Shown in pieces: positions 37,900 through 50,409 of a stretch of 64,000 nt of DNA (within the stretch, counting starts at the first letter, position 1; the number at the start of each line of letters is the position of its first letter). The translations under genes were made by a program, and so were the position numbers. The notes below the pieces were generated by a model. That model did not search any database, was not told the DNA's origin, and worked only from the letters and a program-made list of their open reading frames with translations. Source of the stretch: Hermodice carunculata (taxonomy: Eukaryota > Annelida > Polychaeta > Eunicida > Amphinomidae); assembly GCA_964020975.1 (NCBI GenBank), contig OZ026619.1, positions 8,426,878-8,490,877 on the forward strand, in the 5' to 3' direction.

Positions 37900-38600
37900 C
37901 TCAAAAACAAACTAGAAAGTGGCTTTGCATGTAAAGAACATGAAATGTATTTTGTTTGTTGTAGTAAACAGTATGCAAGTAGTGAGTCTCTGTTGCACCG
38001 CCGCCGTGGCCTGGTGCCTGCTAACACTGGCTACTGCAAGATCAATACCAACATCAGGCCCAGGCCCGTCAGTGATACTTGTTCTGGCTTCTAAATTTGC
38101 CTGGATCCTTCCAACAAGGCCCACAACCAGGGGGCGCTTGACATGTCGTGACATGTTGGAAATCTTGAGGCAGACGCCATCAACCACTTTGTCTTCCACT
38201 TCCACCACTCATCCACATTGGCGGCGGCGTCTGTCTTTCAACTTCCAAGTCAGAGTTTTGTCAGAATTGCTATATGGTTACCCAGGAAACAAGAAGCCGA
38301 AGCAGAAGGTTCAACTTGTCATGTCAGCTTTACGCTGCTTGGGTTAGGAAAAAAAACAGACAACAAGGGGATGATTCAAAAGAAAAGAAGAAAGAAACAT
38401 GTCCTCATGTTCATGAGCCTTACACTTACAGTGCTGTCCGCTATTTCACTCAAGTGCTGATGATGACTACATATACGGGGAGTACTACGGTCGCTGCATG
38501 CCTCAAGGTTTCGCTGCTCACTGGGCGATATTTGATGACACAAAGTTCTGTTCTACTATCTTGAAAAAAAAAAATTACGACCGGATAATTCTGAACTAAA
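37900..38600. other. GC-richer region with protein-like but unassigned frames
   Basis: A 142-codon plus-strand frame (37919-38347) and an opposing 98-codon minus frame (37912-38208) cover DNA clearly less AT-rich than the surroundings. Further on, in the plus frame of the first, about 38456-38540 reads DDDYIYGEYYGRCMPQGFAA followed by HWAIFDD, which looks protein-like. I recognise no family and cannot place splice sites. It could be a worn gene or transposon exon. Confidence 0.25.
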
Positions 38601-40230
38601 GAAGGACAGAGTGCAACTTTGTATAGCTTTGCTTACCTGCGCTTCCTTCAAACTTTGTAGGCGTGTATATCATCAGCACGAAGGTAGAAATGAAAAATAT
38701 GCCTGTATATATGTACATTTATGCTTAAACGGCCTCTTGGCCTGGTTGTATGTTCAACATATACTCTGGAGAAAAAAAGGGGAGCGGCCCCTCTTATTTT
38801 ACATGGGGCATATGGTGGCGGCTGCAAATTAGCATAACAACAATCCTGCCTCTCGCAAAACCAGAGGCCTGTCGCCAGTGTATCCACACGCCGAGACATG
38901 CTGACAATCTCTGTATCGTTTGCTTGCAGGCAATATGAGCTCCATGTCCTCCTCAATACTGGATGTAATTCATGATCATTTCTTTGTCTTATCCTGGCTG
39001 TATCTTAATTCCAGGTCATTTTTGCTCAGCTGTGCTGGACCATAAGTTTTGCTTTCATGACTATGTTTGGTAACTCCATAATTATAGATTTGCTACAGAA
39101 CTTCATATTCTTAGCACCCATGTTAAACCAATATGACTGCTTGCCCCTGTTTTTTTTTTTTTTTCAAAGTATATGAACATGTTATAAACTGGTTTTCTCA
39201 AAGTGTCGCTTGCATCTGCATATGTATTGATACTGGTTTCGCAAGCTTGGCTGTGATAATGCCAGAATTGATTCCCTCGTGATGTTGCCCAACTGGTTTG
39301 GAGAAGCATCATTCTTTATGGTATGATGAGTGATATTTTGTGAAGAATACTTACGACTATGACCATGACGAATACCGTATAGTGTAATAACTCGTAATGA
39401 TTAACATGTGTATCATACATCTTTGATCTGACATTTACATTGTGATAAGTATTACGTGGCATGAGGAACAGACATGGCTGTGTCGTGCATCATATACTGT
39501 GATGGGCTATTTCTAATGAGGCATGAAGAGTAATCATGATGATTATGGATGATATCATTTGCATGGTGAGTCATTATAAGTACGATGCATCAGGGATGGG
39601 GATTGTCTCCATAGCAGACTTTCTTGCGGCGCGAGGCTTTGACCAGGCCCAGCGGCCACAGTCAGTTTAACGCTGGCCAAGAACGTCTGTGTAGCAGGCA
39701 AGGATGTGGAAAGAGTTCCTACATCCATGGATGCACACTATATGTATATCTTAAAAGTGTTCATTGCGATGGTGCATCATATATTATGAGGGGCCTCGAG
39801 TATTGTGATTATTATATATTGTGGCGAGTATTCACGGTAATGGTATGTATCATACACTTTAATAAGTCATAGAGTAAGTATTTTTTTGCAACTCTTTGTA
39901 GGTTTTTTTCCGTTGTGTTTAAGACTTTCTGAAAAAGATCTACAGGTGCATCGTGCCATATTTATTTTCGTTCGTCTTGTCAATCCTTCATCTCTCCACA
40001 CTTTTTTTTGGTACACTACGAGGTAATCTGGTTTTAAAGTTAACAATAAATTTAAATGCAAAAAGTGATAGTACTTTTTATGACAAGGGTGCATGGCTCC
40101 GAATCAATGGTTACGTGTCTGTGAAAGAATGAAAAGGAGAGCAGTTGTGATAGAGGAAGTTTTAAAGCTACTTTCGTAGACTTGATTTTGAGGAATGCCA
40201 TTATGTGTCCATTTACGTTGAGCTTGTGAA
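38600..40230. other. Non-coding stretch
   Basis: No recognised feature. A poly-T run lies near 39150-39165. Confidence 0.45.
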
Positions 40231-40234
40231 GAAT

Positions 40235-40293
40235 ACACGAAATCGTCACCCTTCAACCTGAGGACCTCAGGTTGAAGGGTGACGATTTCGTGT
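40235..40293. repeat. 59-bp perfect palindrome
   Basis: Two identical 29-base arms around one central A. The left arm begins ACACGAAATCGTCACCC and ends CCTGAGG; the right arm is its exact complement. Flanks are unrelated to each other. Confidence 0.95.
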
Positions 40294-40369
40294 GAGGTTG
40301 GCAACACGAAAGGTTTGGCGTTATGCCATAATTGAATCATGTCACTTTGATACGAAATTGAACACGCTA

Positions 40370-40409
40370 TACATACATACATACATACAGACAGACAGAC
40401 AGACAGACG
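40370..40409. repeat. (ACAT)n-(ACAG)n microsatellite
   Basis: Short ACAT run passing into ACAG. Confidence 0.95.
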
Positions 40410-40449
40410 TATATGTACGTACTAGATACTTGCACACATATATAGGCCT

Positions 40450-41550
40450 ACATAGGACAGTCTGCATGGCAATATTTGGCATATACCGAGGAGTCCACAA
40501 GCGGCCAAGTGGGAGTGGAACACCTCCGGGGAACTGTGATCACTCCATTCGCAGCTGGGGCGCACACAGCCAAAAAAATACTGTATAATCATAAATTTTG
40601 GCGAGGGATAATTATTCCCGAATTTTCCAGAGTAGATCCTGTTTGCGAACATTAAACTAGCAACTTTACTGGTACATTAAAATGAAATCATAACACAAAT
40701 TTGGCAATTGGGTAAAGTAAAACTCGCGCAAATCTCTTTTGAGGCTAATTCGTGAAATTTTATGCGCTGGGGTAGAAGTACTCATACATTATGGTCCACC
40801 CAACTGAATCGGAAACTAAGAATTAAACTGTCTGCAACTAAAATGCATGGGCACGTTACAAATGTTATGTTTATAACAAAGGAGTTGAAATGAATACAGA
40901 TAGAATGATTGAGTCATGTTATGCAAAATCACCAAGAATCGTCAAGGGTTATTATTCCTTGAATGAGCCGGTCGGTGTTTAGAATGGGAGGGCAAAATGG
41001 AAATAAGCAGACAGAAAAAAATTGCCGACTAAAAGAGCACCTTTGATGCAGCCTGAAAACGGAGTGGAAGGCCGATTCCTTATACATGGCGCTCCCCCAT
41101 AACTATTTTTTTTAATTAGGACGGAGACTTTCCACACGCAAACGGCAAGAAAATGTAAATGAGCAGTGAAAATTGGATAGGTGATGAATATCACTATTTA
41201 TGCGAAGAAATGAATGATTGGGGGTCAATTTCTATACTTTTTGCTTGTCGCTAATGGCTAATAGAGACACGTGGCGCTGGGTGGGACTTTCAGTACACAA
41301 TATAATGTGCTGCAAAATTTAATATAATGAGCGTCTTCTTTCCTGGTGGTACTTCAACCCTTTTTCTTTTTATTTAGCTTACATGTAAAGTGCATGCATG
41401 CGGCCATTCATCCATACATATACACATACACTGGCGGATTTAAGTCCCCGATTCTGGAAATAAATGCCGACTCAGTACTTATACTACTACTTACTACATA
41501 ACCGTGTTGATATGGCACTTGCACATAACTACCTCCATTGAACCATTCCT
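40450..41550. other. Non-coding stretch
   Basis: No recognised gene or repeat. Confidence 0.45.
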
Positions 41551-41555
41551 TTTAA

Positions 41556-41715
41556 GAATGGGGATTTGGTCGATTGGATATGTGTGTTTCCCATTTCAGC
41601 TACGCGACTGTTGCCAAAGGCTGCAGGCTCGAGTCCCGCTCGTTCCAAACGTAAAATATACATGCATACATAAATGAATACATACATACACACATGCATA
41701 GCACATACACATGCG
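41556..41715 (+). mobile_element. Candidate tRNA-derived SINE
   Basis: A tRNA-like head has an A-box-like TTTGGTCGATTGGATA (41565-41580) and a B-box-like GGCTCGAGTCCC (41625-41637). The latter sits in a near-complete T arm (GCAGG/CCCGC, one mismatch). Box spacing is about 50 bases. The head is followed by an A-rich body and an ACAT/CATA tail to about 41715. The acceptor ends do not pair, so it is not a tRNA gene. Pol III boxes with a simple-repeat tail fit a short SINE. Confidence 0.42.
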
Positions 41716-42495
41716 CGCCACAAGATTTACTGACGTGGGGAATGCCTCAGGTGGCCGTGAAATAAGGTGTTTTAATGTTCAAAATTTCCGTGCGTGGATG
41801 TATCCTGTACACCCATCACAAAGCTGCACCGGAGTTTTAAACTCGTAATAAATTTCAGCAGCTTTAATTCATATTCCCCAAAGAAAGGCTTTTTGTGGGT
41901 ATGACCAGGTGTACGCATCGGTTTTACAAGTCCTCAGGGAGGTGTCTATTACGTTTTACTTCGCTTCCGGCAGTTTAGAATGTATTAAGATACCCGTTCT
42001 TACCCATACTTCCACCAAAAAGAAATTTGAAGTAAAGAAGTAAAATTACACAAAAAGCTCCACCTTGATGTACCTGGACACACGCCCCCCCTCCCCCCAA
42101 TCCAACCAATCCAGTCTTGTTGCACTCTATTTTCAGTCCGGTTTAATACTATTCATGCCTGAACCTAAACTTATATGATATCACAATGGTAACGCTCGAT
42201 GCACACATTTAGAAAACTGCTGCATAGCTTTGATAGTCAAATGAAATAATGAAATAATAAACGGGTCATCAACGAGAAACTATCAAGCAAGTTTTACAGC
42301 CTGAAAATTCCTGGACATGCACGCTTTTTTGTGATAACGGATGCAAATGTTAATCGTATATTTGGTAACCGCTGACCACATGAAGCGTAAGAGTCTACGA
42401 GCTTGTGATAATAGCAAACAAATAATATCACATAAATCATTGCTTTTTAGCCCACTTGAATTGCAAAAAAAAAGTCATCTAGATAACATCTATTT
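41716..42495. other. Non-coding stretch
   Basis: Poly-C near 42085. No recognised feature. Confidence 0.4.
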
Positions 42496-42499
42496 GACG

Positions 42500-42976
42500 A
42501 AATTTTACGTAAAATGTCGGCATTAAAGTCGCCGCCTGTGACAACATGACAGGTACCCAATTCATTACAATTAAGTGAAATTCCCTTGAATATATCATCA
42601 AATTGAACGTCATTGGTATTTGGGCGTTAAGCGTCACACGACATGTAAACGTTCACAATGTCTTGATCACTTTTTCAATCCCCAGTTGCCATCAAAATAC
42701 ATGCACCCCAGTTACATTTCGACTCTGAGGGCACAGGAACGACTTTACATTTCAGATCCTTTCTCCGGAGAGCAGTGCACCCGCCAGAAGGTCCACCTGA
42801 TAATATTCCTTGATCATCGATGCCAGAGGCATTTATATCTGGGAAATGACGCTCAAAAAAATCAATTTGATCATAGAAAAGCCAGTGTTCGTGCCCTAGG
42901 ACGATATCGTGCAATTTTGCAACTTCAAACCGACCTACCCCGTAACCATGGCAGTAATATGTGTTGCTACACATAG
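42500..42976 (-). mobile_element. LINE endonuclease fragment, minus strand
   Basis: The minus strand reads as the start of a LINE apurinic-type endonuclease. It has a CHGYGVGRFEVAKLHDIV segment, GHEHWLFYDQIDFF (the QEHWL block of the family) and GGPSGGCTALRR (the G-x-GG block). After an in-frame stop comes DIVNVYMS, then GGDFNAD near 42530, which carries the catalytic GDFN. A QEHWL-type endonuclease belongs to another LINE family than the intact element's LNETK type. No reverse transcriptase follows. A 119-codon minus frame just upstream (43193-43552) may be further N-terminal sequence but has no diagnostic motif. Confidence 0.7.
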
Positions 42977-43192
42977 GCTGCCTATTACAATGTATAAAAT
43001 GTTGTAAATGCTCATCATTTTATTTGTGCATTTTTAGTACCTCCGTGATCTGCTATCTAAGAGGGATTTGCTTTGGGACTTTTACGCTAGTTAACCATGA
43101 TGTATAGCAAAAAAAGTCCTTAAATTGAGATGCGGTGGCCTGTAGCCCTGACTGGAGGCCTAACGGAGTCGATCCATCCTCAAAACGACTTT

Positions 43193-43552
43193 TCAGATAA
43201 TGAGCGAATGTGCTTTGTTTTCTCGATTAGTGAACATATCATGATTTGCGCCATGAAAGATATTATTTCCAGCTAAATTGACTGGAAAACCTGTGCGTGG
43301 AAATCTGGGACGAGCATTGTCTCCTTGTCCATGGCCCTTTGTGTTGTATTTGTGGTATGAGATCAGCACGTAACTGGTGTCTGCGGTCTGGTTGATTTGG
43401 ACGGGGATAACTCTGATATTCCCCTGATATCCTTGTTGTCTTGTATGCACTGAATCGCCTCCCCCCCCCTCCATAATCAATATAGCAGAAGTGTTTGTGG
43501 CATTGGGGCCTTGACTTCGCTGACCTGCAGGTGCCCTGTCTGGGTCCAGCAC
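43193..43552 (-). other. Unassigned open frame upstream of LINE endonuclease fragment
   Basis: 119 codons on the minus strand, glycine/asparagine/arginine-rich, no recognised domain. Its position ahead of the endonuclease fragment makes an ORF1 or N-terminal LINE relic possible, but the sequence gives no direct proof. Confidence 0.2.
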
Positions 43553-43559
43553 TCTAAAT

Positions 43560-44730
43560 ATTGTTGACCTGTGCCTCAGGCATTAGAATCCGTGTCCTAA
43601 TTTTGCTTCAGTCAGTGTTGCTACTAGCCCCCTTCCCCCTTCCCCCGTATGTGGTTTTGCAAGTTCACAGCCTCACTTTTGTATGTGTGTTCGCACGCAC
43701 AGCTTGATCAAGTGACAGTTACCTTTGATATAAACATTCCCCGTATCTGTTCAGTCTATCCGGCAGGGAAATGTCGTTTGAGCCCCGCGGGGTATGACCG
43801 AGAAATATCCCAAGGCTGAAATTCTGAATGCATCTATCAGAAAAACGGAAGCCTTATTCCCCTTGTCAAGCTTGTTAAGAGCTTCTGCGATGCCTGTTCC
43901 ATATATTAGCTGTGCTAACAAGTTGCAAATTTGATACTTTTCGATCCTTTATCTGACCTATCGTTGCCTCTCCACAATGTCTCAAAGCATCTACTTGACC
44001 AACAGGATATCATATGAAGAAAAGCATCTCAATATAGCTTTGTTCACCCTGTGCACTGAATGAAGCATACGCCAGTAAAGATTGTATTAATGTGTCCATT
44101 GGTCTCCATGCCGCGTTAATAGAAACGGCACTATTCTGAAAAATCTGGCCATTATTCTCGTTATATTTGATGTGCTTTTTACAATGTTCCATATGTCAAC
44201 TTTGTTACCAGTCATTCCCAGATTAATTCTCTCTCCCCATTTTTTGGTTTGAGAGAATGTAGAGATGATGGAATTTCCTTTCTGAATTTCATTTCTAGCA
44301 GGTCCATATAAAACAATACCAATCAATTGGCGTTTTGTCGATGATTTACCTTAAACAACGACCCCATTTTGATTTTATGTTTAAACTTTGCATCATTACA
44401 AAGAAGATATAAACCGGCTCAAGGTCATCCGATTAACTATGGCGCGACTTTTAAAGCTCCGTAAAAACACCGTGACCGATGATTTTCGTAGAGACTGGTC
44501 AAATATGTGCTTCGATTGGTAATTTGTTAAGGCTGTCAAAAACAAAATTCTGTGTGAGTTGCCTTTTTGAGTTATCGCTCCATGCTGGATTTTCGTGTTT
44601 TTTGATATGCTTTAAAATACGAAGATTCTGCCAACCCACGATCCTAACGTTATCCCCCTCCAACTGGGATTTTCACCAGTACCTCAGTAAATGATGACTT
44701 CAGAAATAAGACGATAGTCGTGTTAACCAT
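43560..44730. other. Non-coding stretch
   Basis: No recognised feature. Confidence 0.4.
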
Positions 44731-44735
44731 GCATT

Positions 44736-44736
<1 letters not shown>

Positions 44737-44816
<80 letters not shown>

Positions 44817-44817
44817 G
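44737..44817. repeat. (AAT)n microsatellite (LINE tail)
   Basis: About 26 uninterrupted triplets forming the tail of the adjoining minus-strand LINE. Confidence 0.95.
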
Positions 44818-45285
44818 TAATTGAATATATTTATTCTGGGAGTCCGATTCAGCAGAAATGCTGTTTTTCAATTGGGCCCAGTAAAAATCATATACACAAA
44901 TATACATAGTCTGAAAAGTGGTACATAAAAGAAACATGATCAGATCCACGACATACGTAAAATTAAAACACATAAAACCATAACCTATAATGTGAAAAAT
45001 GAATGTAAAAATACAAAAGCCCGTTAAAAGTTAATACTATACATGGTCAAAACGTCAAGATTGTTCTCTGGTCCTTGTGAAATAAAACTGTTGGTATCTG
45101 AGCTTAAAAGTCAATACGTCGTCTGCACGTCTAACAGCTTCCGGTAAACTGTTCCACACAGTAGCACCATAATAAGAAAAAGAACGTTTAAAAATTGCCT
45201 TGTTCACTGCAGGAACAACAACACCCAATGAACAGGAACGTCTAGTATTGTAAGAGGCAACATCAGATACAAGCATCACCTGGTT
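44737..45285 (-). mobile_element. 5'-truncated LINE tail with (ATT)n end, minus strand
   Basis: The 74-codon minus frame (45055-45279) reads YNTRRSCSLGVVVPAVNKAI, then FKRSFSYYGATVWNSLPEAV, the C-terminal block of L2/CR1-like reverse transcriptases. The 3' UTR ends in a stem (CTGGGCCC ... CCCAG with inner CAGCATTTCTGCTG), AATAAATATATT and then (ATT)n to 44737, seen as AAT repeats on the plus strand. It is a typical short insertion, truncated just upstream of the coding block. Confidence 0.82.
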
Positions 45286-46153
<868 letters not shown>

Positions 46154-46174
46154 ATCAAAGGAGCCCTTATAGGG
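46154..46174. repeat. Left target duplication and TIR
   Basis: ATCAAA (46154-46159) followed by the 15-base inverted repeat. Confidence 0.75.
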
Positions 46175-46240
46175 TTTTTATATATCACATATCAAAGACC
46201 ATTTGTTTTTGTATATCACATAACAAAGGACTTTTGGTTT
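46175..46240. repeat. Left subterminal direct repeats
   Basis: Two units, TATATCACATATCAAAG and TATATCACATAACAAAG, about 30 bases apart. They are candidate transposase-binding sites by analogy with other DNA transposons. Confidence 0.6.
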
Positions 46241-46276
46241 AAACATATTCTATTAAATCAATTGTGAAACAGGACA

Positions 46277-46279
46277 CAG

Positions 46280-46366
<87 letters not shown>
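46277..46366. repeat. (CA)n-(TA)n microsatellite
   Basis: CA dinucleotides pass directly into TA dinucleotides. Confidence 0.97.
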
Positions 46367-46371
<5 letters not shown>

Positions 46372-46567
46372 CTTGAACACAGAAGAGGAAAAATGAAACG
46401 CTTGACAACTGTATAAGACGAGTGCAAAGAGACACGTTACTACAGATAGAGTGGCAAGCCACGCGAGAAGAAGAATTATACACCACCAGGCATGTTTACA
46501 GACAGGTATAAAATTGTTTGGAGTGGGCCTTAATACCTGTATAGGTATAAAATTTTTAACTGAAATT

Positions 46568-46679
<112 letters not shown>

Positions 46680-46815
46680 ACCATCAAGTGTCAAATCTGT
46701 CTGTTGAGATTATGTACCAATGTACTGATTTGAAAATGGAAAAATTTTCATCAAAGGTGCAGTTTTGTGACCCAAATAGAAGCGTTTGAACTGTAAAGGA
46801 TGCAATTGCAGTTGG

Positions 46816-48212
46816 TCACGATAAGTTCCGTACTTCGAACATTCGGAAAAAATAATGAAAAGCATCCTCATTCGCCGTTCCACAGGCACACCTAGGAGAG
46901 CCTACCACACCGATATTAAATAAAGCAGCCTGAATCTTACTGCATCTCATGCGCAAACGTGCATGGAGAATCGCTCTCCTCTCACCCATATAATATAGTT
47001 TGTTACATTTCTTAGTATTTTTGTTTAGCTTAGACTCACACTCATCAACAATTTCGGAATCACGCACTTGCGTCGGAAGACTGTTCCACAGTCCGACCAG
47101 ACCGGAAAAAGGATGCGTCGAAAAGATTAGTCAAAGTTTGTATCAAAGATAAATTCCGGTTCGATCGCACTGCATAACGATTTCTGTCCTGTACACAATT
47201 TGAAAGTAAATTTTCTAAATACACGGGAGCCAACCCATGTACTATTTTATTGAACAAAGTTAATTAACTTTAAGTTCGGTAATTTTTCTAAACCAGACTC
47301 ATTGTAAATAAGTTGATGCTTAGTACCTCTAATTGCACCTGTAATGACACGTGCAGCCGCCAATTGTACATCTTCTAATTGTTCAGATTCCGATGATGTA
47401 CATCCATCCCAGACCACAGATCCAAATTCCAAGAAAGGACAAACAAAGGAGAGGTATAAGATTTCGAGAGACCTCCTACTTAAGCGCATTTGTAAGTGCT
47501 TCAAAATATTAACCATCTTCGTGCCTTTGTTCGTAATTTCATTTATATGACTTGACCATGTTAAATCCGACCTCACTATCAGTCCGAGGTGTTTATGTTC
47601 AGTATCCGTTTGCAGGGTTTGATCCTTAAATACAACGTCAGGATATATTCTGAGTATTCTCTTCCTTGAAATAATCATGGATTTGGTCTTAGATGGCTTA
47701 AAGACTACTAGCCAATGCTGCGACCATAACTCAATTTCCTGTAAGTCAGCGGGATCGTCTACAGTAATAAATAAGATGGTATCATCTGCAAATAGTCTTA
47801 TAGGGGACTGGACTACATTAACTATATCATTTATGTAAATTAAAAATAACTAGGTACCTAGGACAGAACCCTGGGGGACACCTGCTTCGACTGGGCCGAA
47901 TGAAGAAGTATCACCCTGGATCACCACTCGCTGCTGACGGTTACTTAAATAATCGTCAAACCAAGTCAGCAAATGTCCAATTATCCCAGCCTTTTGCAGT
48001 TTATGTAGTAAACCAGGATGGTGCACTCTATAAAATGCTTTAGAAATGTCATAAAATATTATTCTAACTTCCTTTTGCAGGTCTACTGCCTGGCAAAAAT
48101 GATGATAAAGGAAGACTAATTGATTAACAGTGTTGTCGCCTGGTATAAAACCAGACTGACAATCAGAATTCACTTGTTTGTCACGGAAGAAATTAAAAGG
48201 GGCTTTAATTCT
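46816..48212 (-). mobile_element. Nested, broken LINE reverse transcriptase, minus strand
   Basis: On the minus strand the order is DCQSGFIPGDNTVNQLV, IIFYDISKAFYRVHHPGLL and EAGVPQGSVLG (in the 48221-47850 frame). A stop follows, then LFADDTILFITV near 47790, SRKRILR...EHKHLGLIVRSDL, FLEFGSVVWDG and finally RLRMRCSKIQAALF and CACGTANEDAFH (47678-46816, three frames). The endonuclease is missing: the copy begins inside the RT at about 48205. There the sequence switches to CTGTATATCACGCATCACAG, which resembles the host transposon's subterminal repeat, consistent with insertion into that transposon. It is the same subfamily as the 56.2-59.5 kb relic and distinct from the intact element. At least three breaks. 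Confidence 0.8.
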
Positions 48213-48432
48213 GTATATCACGCATCACAGCTTTGAATAAATAACATCATTTATGATTATTTTTATTTTTAAATGTCACAATTTTCCGCTAGGAATTCAC
48301 GTATCAGTAAAAAAAAATAAGTAAATGATGATTATTGTGCAAAGGCTATGGTTTGCAGTTTATCTTGCACAATCCCTGGGCGTACAACACTGAATAGTCC
48401 CTGTGCAATGCTTGGCATGCCGGATATTTTGA

Positions 48433-50053
48433 GTTCTTTTTATTAGTACTGCCACTGGTGACATCGTGATTGGGTCCTCATCCACAACAAGGGGAGGTAT
48501 ATTCAGACTTGAAAAAGATGGCAACACTTGGAAAGCAGAAAAAAAGGACAGTAGCAAAGAATGGCTCTGAGCAGTGTACTCAGATACATGCTGTCACGCA
48601 GTCCTCTGATGGTCTTCTTTTTACAGACGGGGGCTGCGGAAAAGTAAAGTCAGTGACGGGTAAGGATAAGTGTGTGACTGTTGTAGCTGGATCGGGCCCA
48701 AAGTTCATTTAGTCAGGATGGGATATCAGCAAAATTTGTTGAGCTCTCTGGAATAGCAACTGAAGCCAACTCCATTTTTGCAACAGAGTGTGGAGCTGGA
48801 AATGTCAAGCTCATTTGTGATGGACAGACAATTGGTGGCTATTTGAAAATGTTGAACTCCTACACACGAATGTTTGGTTTGCATTTGGGCCAAGGAGAGA
48901 AATGCTGCCTGTCTGCACAAGATGCATGCAATATATTAAAATCTACCTTAAAGTACCTGTGTACACTTGTGCAACAAATCAAAACCTTGTACAAAATTCA
49001 AAGGGAAATTCAGGGTCCAGATGGAGCTATGACAACTGCAAGTATTAAAGATCTAACACTTCAGTTGTCATGTCTTCAACAGCTACAGGAGTTGACTCAG
49101 CAGATTAGCCCAGTATATGAATTGTCCATTGAAAGTCTTACAACTTTACCGATTGAAAATCTGTTTGCCGAAATGAGACAGAATATACCTATGCCTCTTG
49201 TGCACCAGTTGGCTGCCAGGTATTTTGCATGTCGCAGGGAAACACTCAAATGCCTAACAACCAAAACATTCCACTATTTCACAAACCCAATATCATCCTA
49301 CTATTCTAGGCCATCAATTAGTTTAATCAGTTACACAGATTTACCCGTAATGCCACCTACAAAGAGCTTGAAGCCTAGCCAGCAAATATATCTGCACTGA
49401 GAGCATGGAGAAGGGAAATTAGGGAGAGTGTTAGACAGGTCACCGTACGGAACTTTTCCACAAAAGAAAAACCTTGGACTTTACCATATAGTGCTTATAA
49501 ACTGTCAGACCTGCACAATCAGCACAATATTCATTTTTACTTTTCAAGCCTGAATGTGGAGTCGGAGCAAGCTGCTGTAGCCACAGTACCAACTTCAGAA
49601 GGTGAGACACTCACTGCAGTGTTAACTTCAACAGGAGGCAGTGCTGAAGCTGGAGACCAGAATAGTCAAGAAAGCAAAGTGGTGATAACATGTCTCACGT
49701 CTCATTCATCATTCACCTTGAGTGTTGTTTTGCTTTGCACCAATGCACAAACAAGTGAGGTGCTGACAGAGGGTGTTACAAACCCTGCACATTTTGACAG
49801 GCAAGAGAAAGTACAACTTAATCATGATGAGGTCATAAGAGAAATAGCTGAAACAGGATATACAATGACAGACAATGAAGAAAAGATCATTTTAACTGAT
49901 GATGTACTCAAAGAATGTCAAATGCATCTAAGAGACAAAGAAGGTAGCATAGTAGTCAATGAAAGTGATAGTAATACTGATGACACAGATGAGGAGTGGA
50001 TAACATTTATGTCACCTGTACCTGAGCTGCATCTCACCACCACTACCAGATAA
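48433..50053 (+). pseudogene. Broken intronless gene: NHL-like repeats, ENLFAEMR region, acidic tail
   Basis: I do not recognise a named protein. Reading plus-strand frames in order: ISTATGDIVIGSS...GGIFRLEKDG; then DGLLFTDGGCGKVKSV and VTVVAGSG; then (frame changed) QDGISAKFVELSGIATEANS and IFATECGAGNVKLI. These match the NHL repeat pattern VxxxAGxG-DG-x-A-F-x-x-x-GIA...I-x-x-x-GxxxI. NHL repeats form beta-propellers used for protein or RNA binding. Next comes an alpha-rich stretch (48843-49390) with LTTLPIENLFAEMR and a PLVHQLAARYFACRRETL segment, loosely like the E-N-x-F-x-x-x-R end of P/THAP9-type transposases. After another frame change: LRAWRREIRESVRQVTVR, a low-complexity region and an acidic DSNTDDTDEEW tail ending at TAA 50053. 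Three frame changes make it non-functional. Its N-terminus is lost near the nested LINE. It lies wholly inside the 46160-50396 transposon, so it is probably that element's gene. Confidence 0.6.
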
Positions 50054-50231
50054 GGAAGGCGCATCAAACAGATCGAGACACAGACACTCAACTTACTTTT
50101 GGAACATTTAATTTAGTCTAAGGCCATCAAAATTGGTCTTTTTAAGCCAAATATTATTGCAGATGGTATCTTATTGGACTTATTTGTGAGTACAGGGGCA
50201 CTATATATTGATTTTCTTTTTCTATGGAGGC

Positions 50232-50362
50232 ATTTTTCATATCACATATCAAGGTAATATTTTCATATATCACAAAAGTTGAATTTTACATACCACAGGC
50301 CAAAATTAATTCCATATGTATTATCAAGGGGTACTTTTTTCCACACATCACATATCAAGATA
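50232..50362. repeat. Right subterminal direct repeats
   Basis: About five diverged units begin near 50239, 50264, 50287, 50312 and 50342, for example CATATCACATATCAAGG and CACATCACATATCAAG. They have the same orientation as the left-end units. Confidence 0.6.
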
Positions 50363-50381
50363 CCCCCACCTCACCCCCACC

Positions 50382-50402
50382 CCCTATAAGGGCCCCATCA
50401 AA
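50382..50402. repeat. Right TIR and target duplication
   Basis: CCCTATAAGGGCCCC (50382-50396) followed by ATCAAA (50397-50402). Confidence 0.75.
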
Positions 50403-50409
50403 TAAAAGT

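Noticed and set aside
37912-38208. Conserved minus-strand protein
   Set aside because: No recognised domain; overlaps an equally long plus frame. Kept only as an unassigned region.
41561-41640. Functional tRNA gene
   Set aside because: B-box and T-arm are good, but the acceptor ends do not pair and a SINE-like tail follows.
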